From NCBI GenBank assembly GCA_020466095.1, contig CM035808.1, positions 23,636,296 through 23,700,295 of the forward strand: a stretch of DNA of 64,000 bases, given 5' to 3'. The DNA comes from Chlorops oryzae (Eukaryota; Arthropoda; Insecta; Diptera; Chloropidae). The number at the start of each line of letters is the position of its first letter. The first letter of the stretch is position 1. The notes under the pieces were generated by a model. That model saw only the letters and a list, made by a program, of their open reading frames with translations. It made no database searches and was not told where the DNA came from. Made by a program: the position numbers and the translations under genes. Positions 8,742 through 19,890 of this stretch are shown here, piece after piece.

Positions 8742-11287
8742 ATGGATTTTGATGAAGTTCTAAAAGAAGTTGGGTCCTTTGGACTTTATCAAAAATTAAT
8801 CATTTGTACTGTGCTCTTACCTGCAGCACTTCCGTGTGCCTTTCACGCTTATAGGTGAGCGTAATATTGACATTACGTAATGAAGGAAATCTTTTACCTC
8901 AATTTTCAAATTTAAAAATTTATGCAAAAATTTTAATATATAAAACTGTGACGACAACTCACACGTGTTTTAATAATAAAATTGGATAATGATCGTGAAT
9001 TAAAATTTTAGCCATTTAAAACAATTTTTTAAATTTAATTTAATACTTGTTCTTTCAAATTTTAATTCCCACAATTGTGAGAATTGAATTGACGATGAAT
9101 GACGAATATTCCTTAATTATTTTTGAGAAAAATTGTTTGACGTTAAAATGCCTGCAGTCAATTATTTATTGCAGCAACGCCACGTCATTGGTGCCGTGTT
9201 CCCGAATTAGAGCCCTGGTCGCAGGATTATACGGTTCTGGTAAAGAATCTCAGCATACCATTCATAAGCAGCAATGTTTACATAAGAATTAATCAAACCA
9301 ATGAAACGGCGAGCGGCAGCGAAATCGAGACTGGCATTGCACTCGAGTATTCAGAGTGTACAATGTACCAACGGAATTACTCGGAGTTAGTACGATATTT
9401 AGAATACCGGACTCCTTACGAGCTAGCTAATGACAAGTCCTATGTAAGCTTAGAATTTTTTTACGAATTTCTTTCTTACCGATTCAAAATTCCTACAGCA
9501 AATCGGTAGTCCAGATCCGCTTCGATCCAAAATTGTTCCTTGTCAATATGGCTGGCAATTCGAAAGGACAATTTATCCGAATACAGTGGTCTCAGAGGTG
9601 AGCTAAGTGCTAATTAAATACGGGGTTTTAAAAATTTTAAATCACAAGGGGTCTTTTATGACCATGATTCAACTTGCTGTGCGAAAAATCGTTTAAGTCA
9701 CACAATTGGTTATCCAATTGAAGTACATAGCTCTTAAGTTAAAATTAATTTTTTCACAGTGGGATCTTGTCTGCGATCGTAGCTTTCTAGTCACTTTAGC
9801 GCTTGTTGTTTTCGGAATCGGCGGTCTATTGGGAAATTATGTGTTCGGGTATCTACAGGATATTTGGGGACGACGTCCTTCATTCTATGTTTATCTCATA
9901 CTGGAAATTTTCGCTTGCGCGGGCAGTGCATTTGCATGGGACTATAATTCTTGGCTCGCAATGCGATTTGCTGTTGGCTGGACGGTTCCAGCAATACTTG
10001 CCAGTCCTTATGTTTTAGGTAAGTCATAAATTAAAAATAATTCTCGCAAGCTTAATTATTTCGTTCATGCAATTCATCAGCTATTGAACTAGTGGGACCC
10101 GACAGAAGAGTTTTCTGCACAATTGTCTCGAACATCGCCTACTCATTAGGCCTTGTACTACTTGCTGGCATTGTCTACATTATACGCGATTGGCGGTATC
10201 TCACTTTGAGTGTTTCGCTGCCCCTATTGTTGTTATTTTCCTGTTTTTTCGCACTACCGGAATCGCCTCGCTGGTTAATTGCTGTGGGTAAAACGAGACG
10301 AGCTGCTAAAATACTAAAGACCATTGCGCGAATTAATGGACTGAATGTTTCTGCTAATTTTGTTAATGAAATGCACGAGCGTTTGGAAATGACGGCTGCC
10401 AGTAGCAAATCAGGGAGAGGGAAAATCTCATCGGAAAAGACTTATGGTATTTTAGATCTATTCCGGAGTAAAAATTTACGTCGGAAAACGTTAATTATTA
10501 CGTTAATTTGGTTTGCGAATACAAGCGTCTATGTTGGTCTTAGCTATTATGCACCTGCGTTGGGTGGTGATGAGATATGGAATTTCTTTTTGGCTGGTGC
10601 CGTTGAACTACCTACATACATATTACTTTGGCCAGGTCTTAACTATTTCGGTCGACGATGGATACTATGCATTTCGATGTTACGTTTCATTATTTCGCCG
10701 ATATTTTGCTTAAGAAGACTCAATAAATTTTTCTTTTATAGGCTTTGCGGTGGATTTGCGTGTGTAGCAACATTTCTAGCACAGGAACCGAACGTTATGC
10801 TCTTGCTATACTGTATAGGAAAAATGGGTATTTCATCAGCGTTTGTTGTATTACCGCTGTTAGCATCAGAGCTTTATCCGACCGTGGTTCGTGGGCTAGG
10901 AATGAGTTTTAGTTCTGTAATAGCCATGATTGGACCAATTGTAATACCGATTATCAATCACATGGTAACTGTTTCACAATTTAAATTTCATCATTTTCGG
11001 CCTATTTTAAACTGTATAATTTCTTTACTTTTAAGGGTCAACAAATGCTCGTATTGCCATTAATTGTAATGGGAGCTTTGCTTATTATTGGTGGCTTTGC
11101 CAGTCTCTTTTTGCCCGAAACGCGCGGAAAAAATCTTCCGCAAACAATTGCGGACGGGGAAGCTGTACCATTAAAGTACTTTAATATTTGTTGCTGCCAG
11201 TCAAGTCAAGCACCAACAAAAGACAAATCACATCCTATTCGCTTGGCTTGCAGCATTTGTCAAAAGGAAATCAAACATGCACGATAG
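8742..11287 (+). CDS. SLC22 organic cation/carnitine transporter-like protein
   Basis: Seven coding exons: 8742-8854, 9158-9443, 9499-9597, 9760-10018, 10081-10678, 10742-10964 and 11036-11287. They total 1830 bases, 609 residues, with all phases consistent. The protein is a 12-TM major-facilitator carrier of the organic cation transporter type, acting at the plasma membrane. Visible are the N-terminal FDEVLKEVGSFGLYQK signature, TM1, a long extracellular loop with CRVPELEPW and several N-glycosylation sequons (NLS, NQT, NET, NYS), the MFS motif GYLQDIWGRR at residues 196-205, PESPRWL after TM6 and LPETRGK after TM12. The tail is Cys-rich (NICCCQSS, CSICQK). Intron 5 (10679-10741, 63 bp) has a weak GTTACG donor, a multiple of three in length and no in-frame stop; I removed it because splicing restores the family-like ISM-LCGGFAC. 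The substrate cannot be read from sequence; one fly relative carries carcinine. Confidence 0.92.
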
Positions 11288-11361
11288 AAAATAAAAGGGG
11301 CTAGAAAATCGAGCCAAATATTTATTTTAAGACAAGACATTTCGGAATAAGATGCATTTTC

Positions 11362-11367
11362 AATAAA
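11362..11367 (+). terminator. Poly(A) signal of the SLC22 gene
   Basis: AATAAA 75 bases after the SLC22 stop codon. Confidence 0.6.
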
Positions 11368-12277
11368 AATTCCAAATCAACCATTCATTCATACGTCAAC
11401 AGTTTGATGATGGTATATATTCCAACAGAAATTCTTATGATATAAAACCGCGCAAATATCAACGCAGAACACTCATTTCAATTTCAAATCAATTAAGGTA
11501 GGTTAACTGTTAATTTTATTTGGTAGTCGGTACATCAGTCTCGATTCTAAGTGCTCAAAGTTACTTATATTCGTTACGTCGCTTGACGTATGCTTTCAAA
11601 ACAGAGTTAGCTCCCTTACATTGCCCAAGAGTAATAAAATAATAATAAAAAAGCTCTGATTGATCTTGTTCGTCTTTTATAAGTATGTAACGGAGAAGAA
11701 ATCAATTGATTTTGGTTTAAAAAAAAGCTACTATTATACAAAGTTACTATTAAAATAAAGTTACTTCATAAAAAGTCAAAATTTGGCTTTTAACCCTTTA
11801 CTGTATAAGATATTAAAAAAGTGGGCTTCATTAAGGTTTCAAAAATATTTATAAGTGTATCGTTTTTTTTAAATCAACGTTTTTGGTTTTTGTTGGCGCG
11901 CAAATGGGTTAACGTGGTAATTTAGTGTAGAAAGCCAAACTTGAGTGATTTTTAGAATTGTGATTCTTCCAATTATCGTCAAAAATGGATTCTTGATAAA
12001 TAAACACAATTATTTTTGATCTTATACAGTTATATTAAGCGGTGATTTTTATGTGCGCGTATAAATTTGACTTCTTTTTTAGGAATTAGTTTTTATGAGA
12101 CAATACATTTCATACATTTTATTTAAAACAATTTTTTTTTTTTGTATCGTAAGATCAAAATCCAATATTGCATTTGTTTTGTTAAAAATCGTTGAAAGAA
12201 AATAGAAAATATTTTCGAGAAAAACGCGTTTAAACATTTCGTTCCGGCGAGAACCGTATATCTGTCGCTTTACTTAA
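11368..12277. other. Intergenic AT-rich DNA
   Basis: No gene seen. Contains a diverged single end (near 12145-12170) related to the TIR at 5858. Confidence 0.5.
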
Positions 12278-12675
12278 GCATATCGTCGGCTTAAAGTGTA
12301 AACCTGCTAAGTCCACTTTTAACCGATTCCGATTTTTCGATGTCATTCGATAGAAAAAAGCACACTGCATCGTCAGGAAAAAAAAAATCTTTTTTTATTT
12401 CAAATTCTAAATACGGAGAAATTGGTGATGAGTAAAACTGCTAAGTCCAACTTTGGTCAAAGTTCACAGCTAACACCAACAAGTGACTCCAAGTAGACTT
12501 TGTATGGTGCACAAAATCGAATTTAGAACAGACTTCATATAGGAACAAAATAAACCATCCATATTTTGAGTCTCCTTCCCTACTTTGAAGTCTTGGAAAA
12601 AAAGTGTTTTTTGTTTACCCTGTAAAGTTTTGAAATTGTTAGTTAGCAGGTTTACACTTTAAGCCGACGATATTC
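12278..12675. mobile_element. piggyBac-like MITE, TTAA target
   Basis: A 398-bp element flanked by TTAA at 12274-12277 and 12676-12679. The ends share ATATCGTCGGCTTAAAGTGT and onward to CCTGCTAA (31 bp, perfect in inverse orientation). TTAA target duplication is the hallmark of the piggyBac superfamily. Non-coding. Confidence 0.8.
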
Positions 12676-12777
12676 TTAAAAGTATAAATCACAAGAAACT
12701 ATAATATAAGTAAGTTTCAGAAAATTCAAAATTGATTCTACTTTTCAAATTAAAATATGGTTATAACTTTTAGCTAA

Positions 12778-13496
12778 GTGTCCACTTCAATCAAAATTTT
12801 CGTTTCCATAAGCAACACACGTATAAAAAACGAAGCGGAATGCATTCGGAAATTTCATTCGATAACTTTTCGTTTGCCTGATTCCACTCAAAACGAAACG
12901 CAAAAAAGTACTTTGGAGACTTTAAAACGCATTATTTTTCGTTAGAGGTAACACTGAAGAAACGAAATAAAGGAGCTGACATTTATTTCCTTCGAAATTT
13001 GTTGAGCGCGTCGAAAGTATTTGGGTAGTTTGAATGTTTTTATAATTCTTGCACTGAAATTCAATATAATTCAATGAAAATCGACTAGAAATCTTATTTC
13101 CAGAAGAAATTACCGACGCATGAATCCATTTTCAAAAATTTTGCTTGTTATTTATGGTTGCTGAAAAACTATCGATGGTACGACCGATATAATCAACAAT
13201 TTTTATTTTTCTTAACCATCGATGGTTCTAATTCCCCATGGGTGATGAGTCAGCATCAGTAAGTCAATATTACTCATCTTTAATTAAAACAAACGCGAAT
13301 ACTTGGCGGTATGGAATATATTCAAATTATTTAAGAGGGAACAAATTTTTCAACGCGTTTCAAAAACCATCGAAATTATCGATTTTCACAGTATCGATAG
13401 TCTTGCATCTCTAATTTTTCCGATTCTACACTACGTGACGTCAAAACGAAATAAAGGTACAAGTCTCCAAAAAAAATTTTTGATTGATGTGGACAC
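12778..13496. mobile_element. TIR element with GTGTCCAC ends
   Basis: Inverted ends GTGTCCACTTCAATCAAAA (12778) and GTGTCCACATCAATCAAAA (reverse strand from 13496), 719 bp apart, non-coding. Target duplication not resolved. A second, older hAT-like element (13153-13413) lies inside. Confidence 0.55.
13153..13413. mobile_element. hAT-like MITE relic with ATCGAT motifs
   Basis: Right end reads TAGAGATGCAAGACTATCGA on the reverse strand; left end TATGGTTGCTGAAAAACTATCGATGG is similar. Several ATCGAT palindromes lie inside. The ends resemble those at 36800 and 37908. No matching 8-bp duplication remains. Confidence 0.45.
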
Positions 13497-13836
13497 CGGC
13501 TTTTTCTTCGAACTTTTCATGAAATATCAGGACATGTTCGAATGTTGATGGAATCAAAAATTCAAAGAAAAAGGTTTTTCGAAAATTTAAAAACATAGTG
13601 TAACCTTCTAAATTGTTATTTATCCACTCTTGACGTATTGATTACTCGCTCACATAAGCAAATAGACAAAAATCACAATGGAATGCTTGTGTACTCTTCG
13701 CTCTGCGTCAATGCGTTGGTGCGTAGGTCTGACGTGTGACGCATTGTATGGGCTATAACCATAACTTGTTGCGGTATCCATTTGAAAGATTGGTACTTAC
13801 AATCGACAGCTTTCATTCTTTCATCCATTGCGGTAG

Positions 13837-14493
<657 letters not shown>

Positions 14494-14545
14494 AACAGCG
14501 AGATGGGTTATGGCGGGTATATTTAATCAATTTTTATAAGAAGTA

Positions 14546-14561
14546 AATAAATGCAAATAAA
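14546..14561 (+). terminator. Poly(A) signals of RPB5
   Basis: Two AATAAA hexamers at 14546-14551 and 14556-14561, just after the RPB5 stop. Confidence 0.65.
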
Positions 14562-15142
14562 TTAAGGAATGCAACTCGATTTTGGTGTTACTTACTTCGA
14601 CTGCAATGCATTTCTTTAGCCGAGTACATCGAATTTTCTTAAAATCGCATGAATTCTAACGCTGGATTCAATATTGCGTTTCAATATATATAATAGACTC
14701 AAAAATGCAACCCTGTGTATCTTACAAATCGATCTCGATGAAAATTTCCTGTAAAAAGTGTGGATTGAAATAATATATATATGTATAAATATCACAGTTG
14801 ATAATAGGCCAAAATTGGTTTGCTAGCAAGGGATGCATGGAGAAGAGATAACGCTATACCACATCCCCGAATGTCCTTCCCCTTCAAAACTATTTGTCAC
14901 CACTGATCTGTCGCCTAATATGATCGGCGACTTGCAATATTTGGTTACTCGGTATTATATGCCGCACCCGTTACTCAGTAACAAATACAGAGCTGCCATT
15001 TTGGCTTTTTTCGACTGTTAGTGGCGGTCTTGTGATCAGTGCTGTCAGCTTGGTAGAATTATACTAATTTTGGTGCTAATTATTACAAAAATTTTTATTT
15101 GACAGATTGGCAGTTTTGCATAAGAAAAATTCGTATATAACA
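14562..15142. other. Intergenic
   Basis: AT-rich, no feature I can support. Confidence 0.4.
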
Positions 15143-15492
15143 GTGCGACTAGACATGCGATGGTTCATCGCATACCATCTGTCAAGTTTTATGGTATGCG
15201 ATGGCAGCAGGTAGGGAGATTTTTTTGGTATGCGATGAGCATTTTAAGATGCCCTTTAGCCAGAAAATTCGCTGCATAGAAGCGCTAAAACATTGAAATT
15301 TGTTAAATAAAGAGTAAAAAACAAAAAACCCGATAATCTGGGTAAATCCGTTCTTGCAGAAAAGATAAAAAAAACTCAGAAGAGACAGCCCATCGCAAGC
15401 GATAGATTGCATGCGATATGGTATGCGAGAGTCTCCACTTGCGATCTATCGCATACTTTCGATCGCATGCTATGAACCATCGCACGTCGAGA
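15143..15492. mobile_element. TIR element rich in GGTATGCGAT words
   Basis: Both ends carry TGCGATGGTTCAT followed by (C/A)GCAT in inverse orientation. Inside, GGTATGCGAT or its complement recurs at least five times near both ends. About 350 bp, non-coding; target duplication not resolved. Confidence 0.55.
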
Positions 15493-15674
15493 CCTTAAAG
15501 AAGCGATATGGACAGGTCGGCAAAGTTCTTGAGTTTTGGGAGGAAAAGAGAAATTTATTTTGTATATGTGGTTCGGTCCATCAGAAGTGAAAGGGTAACA
15601 ATAGAGAATGAGAACTCGTTCATTGTTTGCCTTAAATGTTACGTACTTTCTTATCTGTCTTATAGACATTTAAG

Positions 15675-15855
15675 GCTCAGTTACTCTTGATTGAACGTAA
15701 CTTAACTTTACTTATTCAATCAGCTGACTTGATATGTGTAGTACATTTTCTATGGGAGCAGTTACTGATTACTTAATTTGACTAAAAATAAGAATCTGTG
15801 GAAAACAGATTTCAATAAGTTAAGTTAAGTTTCGTTCAATCAAGAGTAACTGAGT
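15675..15855. repeat. Palindromic MITE, about 180 bp
   Basis: Arms CTCAGTTACTCTTGATTGAA... and their reverse complement (about 43 bp, few mismatches) surround an unrelated centre. Non-coding. Confidence 0.7.
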
Positions 15856-16249
15856 CTTGAAATACAAAGCGCAATGAGACGGGAGTTTTGTTTGCAAATG
15901 AAACATAAAACTTACATCAGAAATTTATCGAAAAAAAGTAAAAAAAAAAACAAAAGGTTTTTTGCAAAAGTTATTGTCGTTTTCAGAACTTTGTGAAATT
16001 CATTTTATCTTTTTGTGATTTCTTGCTTAATATCTATATTTGTTTAATGTTGATAGAACGTTGGTAGATTTAGTTGACGAGATTTGGTAAAAAATTTCTT
16101 CGTGCTGCGGCAACACTGCTTGTGATGTGATTTAGCGATGGCGTTTTTTCATTGAATGGCTTTATTTTTGGCTTTTTACCCTATTACATATGTAACATAT
16201 GTTAGATTACATATGCTCACTTTTGAACCGAATTGCCTTTTCCAATTCA

Positions 16250-17044
16250 ACAAGCGCAGTGTACACAGTCGTTGTAGAAAAACAGCTTAGTGAGAAAACT
16301 ATACGCACTGAATATATATAAAGAATATAGAAAAGTAGCACTCGAAACTTAAATTAAATGTTTGTGAGAAGACAGAAAATCTTCAAATCGTGTGTAGCGT
16401 TGAGGACATACGTCAACGATTTAAAAATTCACGGAAGAGTATCAAAGAAGAGAGTAGAATAGCGATTAAGGTTGCAAGAAAGTCATGGGATATGCTTTGA
16501 TTTCATGAATTTTAAAAATAAGGAAAAGATCATAATAGTTTAGCTTGAAAATTTCAATTTTAGAAGTCATATGGGTCGCAATGCTAGCGTTGGCTATCAA
16601 TTCACCAGCTAAAGAAAACACTTGGCGGTTATTGGTGGTATTTCGGTTGGCGTTTTCCTATGCACCATTAATGGCAGCCCTGCACTCATCTGACAGTATA
16701 GTTTATAACGTCGCGTTAGGCGGAACATTAGATAGCTTGCGTGTGAACGCGTGCGTGTGTGTGCCAAAGGAAAAACAGGAAAATTCGTCTAAATATTTAA
16801 AAAAACACATTTCACGCACGTTAAAGCACAAAAAACTGATCGTCCAAAAAGAACTGTGTCTCACTCATATTCAAGTCGATGCAGAAAGCCAAAAGTTCTC
16901 GGCGTTTGTGTAAAATTTGAAAGTGCATAGTTTTCCACGCGTTTCCGCGAGTGTAAACAAGAAAATAATATGGCTGACCAAATCTAAATCATTTCGGATT
17001 GTTTCGATGGAAAATCAATTGAACAATTTAGTTTAATAGTAAAG
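16250..17044 (+). other. Candidate transcribed leader upstream of fizzy-related
   Basis: The only gene downstream on this strand is fizzy-related. This stretch ends in a strong donor (AAAG|GTAAGT at 17044/17045), and near 16300 there is an initiator-like sequence. Base composition (CG-containing, A-rich with short open frames) resembles fly 5' UTR. The 122-codon frame inside begins with TTG, not ATG, and matches nothing I know. Whether this is really a fizzy-related 5' exon needs RNA data. Confidence 0.3.
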
Positions 17045-18245
17045 GTAAGTTCTAGAATTGCGACTTGTTAAGGGTTGCTTCAAATGCTGAAGCGTTCTTT
17101 CCTCTTGCCTCCTTGTCCTCGTTTCGAGTCATTAGTCTATATTCATGTCTATAATAAAAAAAAAATAGAGCTTATCTGACGTCGGATGTGTGGCGTCAAT
17201 CGTCTGTTTCTATTTTGTTTTCTCTCGAAACGAGCTTTCTTAAAAAGGGGGTGGAAAACTGCATACGCAGCAAGGTCCTTGGGAAACAAAAATATCGATT
17301 TCGGTTGACTAGTTCAATGGCGCTCAATTGAAAGTTAATATATCCTTGAGGTATCCTTGAACTTTGTGGTTTCTGCCTTTTCTAGGAGTACACATTCAAA
17401 CATTTGATAATTTTTTGTCATGGATTTGACCGCAACTTCCTTTCCCATGAATTTTCTATTTAAAGAGCTGCAAGCAAAAAGTTCTAATGAGAAAAAAGAA
17501 ATCTGATTAGACTAAATTCTGGCCTGGGAAAAGTAGGAAAACAAGCTTTTTGTGCGCTAAATGCTCAAGTTGATGGTTTTCTGTGGTCTTGAGGCTTTTT
17601 ATTTGAACTGCTTATTAAAAGATAAATACTTCGGTTTTTTGTGTTCTACTGGAAGTTTTTTGCATTTTAAATCCAATAAATCGTAAAGGAAAGGCTGGCA
17701 TTAATTTTAAAAATTGTTTTATTAAAGTACAGTTTTCAATTATGCGAGTTAAAAATATGACGACTGTTTTCCCTGTTTTCCTTATAAGGATACTAAATTA
17801 TTCACAATCAACACAATGGAAAAATAAATTAAGTCGAAATGTTACGAACTGAGGTTCGATTCAAAAGCTCGCTTTTCTCTTGTAGGAGAAAAGTAACGAC
17901 CTTTACTGTGATGGTGTGGTTGTTGTTGTTGCTGTTGGCGGTGGTGGTGGTGCAAAGTATGTCTTTGATTTCTGAATTGCCTCTCGCTCTTTTTCACGGA
18001 TTAATGCTTCATTCCAACCAGCCCCTATACATGTCTGCTGTAGTGCTGCGGCTCGTAATCCTATCACAGCAAAGGAAAGTTGATCGTGTTGCTGGAAAAT
18101 GTAGAGATAGACAAAACAGAAATATTAAAACACAATTTAAGCGGCGGGGAAAATTTCTGCATTTTTATCTTTTTAAATTTGGATTTGTTTTTTTCAATGG
18201 TTGCGGTCGTACCCAAAGGAGAACCGCAGAAGATTTTTGATTATA
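17045..18245. other. Intergenic or first-intron DNA
   Basis: AT-rich with a short (TTG)n/(GTG)n simple stretch around 17920-17955. No gene supported. Confidence 0.4.
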
Positions 18246-18700
18246 AACAAGTAAGGTTGTTATAATAGGGTGAAGCTGACAATAGAATACCCGTCAAAGA
18301 TAATTTTTTAAACAAGCCCAAAGAATCATTTGAGAATTTTTTGCGATTTTGTTGACAGACCCTGGTACTGGAACTACCTACCCTTAACCATGGACCGATC
18401 GAGAAAACTTTTGGAGGGAATTTTTGTGACTATAGAAGAAGCTTACATGACAACTTTCGTTCCAGTCCTATTTCAATTTCAGGTCTTAGAGACAATTTTT
18501 GAAAAACTCCCTTTTTGCCACGCCCACTTTTTTATTTTTTGAAAATTACATAAAACGCCCTAATATACGCTCACAGAAGTTTTTGTGATTTTCATAACAG
18601 ACCCTAGTACTGGAGGTATCTCTAAAAATGGTCCAAAGTCCATTTTCGAACATATTTTTACTTCTCCTTCAATAATAAAACTGTATACAGGCAGACAGGC
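18246..18700 (+). repeat. Dispersed repeat DR-A, 5' part
   Basis: Matches the first half of the complete copy at 32616: AACAAGTAAG start, GACAATAGAATACCCG, and two CAGACCCT(A/G)GTACTGG words about 235 bases apart (roughly 18356 and 18598). The copy stops at the point where the complete copy carries its GACA tract; a CT microsatellite replaces the rest. Confidence 0.75.
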
Positions 18701-18704
18701 TCTA

Positions 18705-19324
18705 TTTCTTTCTTCCTCTCCCTCGTCCTCCTTATCTTTCTCTTCCTCTCCCTCGTCCACCTTACCTTTCTCTCTCTCTCTCTCGCCCTCCTTATCTTTA
18801 TCTCTCTCTCTCTCTCGCCCTCATTATCTTTCTCTCTCTCTCTCTCGCCCTCATTATCTTTCTCTCTCTCGCCCTCCTTATCTTTCTCTCTCTCGCCCTC
18901 CTTATCTTTCTCTCTCTCGCCCTCCTTATCTTTCTCTCTCTCGCCCTTCTTATCTTTCTCTCTCTCGCCCTCCTTATCTTTCTCTCTCTCGCCCTCCTTA
19001 TCTTTCTCTCTCTCGCCCTCCTTATCTTTCTCTCTCTCGCCCTCCTTATCTTTCTCTCTCTCGCCCTCCTTATCTTTCTCTCTCTCGCCCTCCTTATCTT
19101 TCTCTCTCTCGCCCTCCTTATCTTTCTCTCTCTCGCCCTCCTTATCTTTCTCTCTCTCTCTCTCGCCCTCCTCTATCTCTTCATTTCTCTCTCTCGTCTT
19201 TCCTTATCTCTCTATCTCTCTCCCTCTATCTCTCTTTCTCTCTCTCTCTCTCTCCCTCTATCTCTCTTTCTCTCTCTCTCTCTCTCCCTCTATCTCTCTT
19301 TCTCTCTCTCTCTCTCTCCCTCTA

Positions 19325-19397
<73 letters not shown>

Positions 19398-19546
19398 GCC
19401 CTCATTATCTTTCTCTCTCTTTCTCTCTCGCCCTCCTTATCTTTCTCTCTCTCTCTCGCCCTCCTTATCTTTCTCTCTCTCTCTCTCGCCCTCCTTATCT
19501 TTCTCTCTCTCGCCCTCCTTATCTTTCATTCTCTCTCTCGCCTTCC

Positions 19547-19582
<36 letters not shown>

Positions 19583-19890
19583 CTCTTTCCCTCTCTGTCG
19601 TTCTCTCTCTCTCTCTCAATTTCTCTTTCCCTCTCTGTCGTTCTCTCTCTCTCTCAATTTCTCTTTCCCTCTCTGTCGTTCTCTCTCTCTCTCAATTTCT
19701 CTTTCCCTCTCTGTCGTTCTCTCTGTTTATCTATTGCCTGTTTATCTATCTCTCTTTTTATCTATCTCTCTCCTTACCTCTCTTCCCCCTCCTTTATTTT
19801 TTCATCCCTATTTCTTTATCTGCATCTCTCTCCCACATTCTATCCATCTCTATTTTTTATCTCTCCCTCTCTCCCGGTCACTCTCTTTCT
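18705..19890 (+). repeat. 1.2-kb CT microsatellite with 24-bp minisatellite
   Basis: Almost pure pyrimidine. Between about 18830 and 19150 a 24-base unit (CGCCCTCCTTATCTTTCTCT plus CTCT) repeats more than a dozen times; elsewhere it is (CT)n with interspersed CCC and AATTT. The long frame through it (SRPPYLSL repeats) is a by-product of the repeat, not a gene. Confidence 0.95.

Noticed and set aside
16545..16913. 122-codon frame as a gene
   Set aside because: Starts at TTG, no recognisable motif, and lies in leader-like sequence.
17839..18240. 133-codon frame with Leu/Val run
   Set aside because: The hydrophobic part comes from a (TTG)n/(GTG)n simple repeat; the rest is unlike any protein I know.
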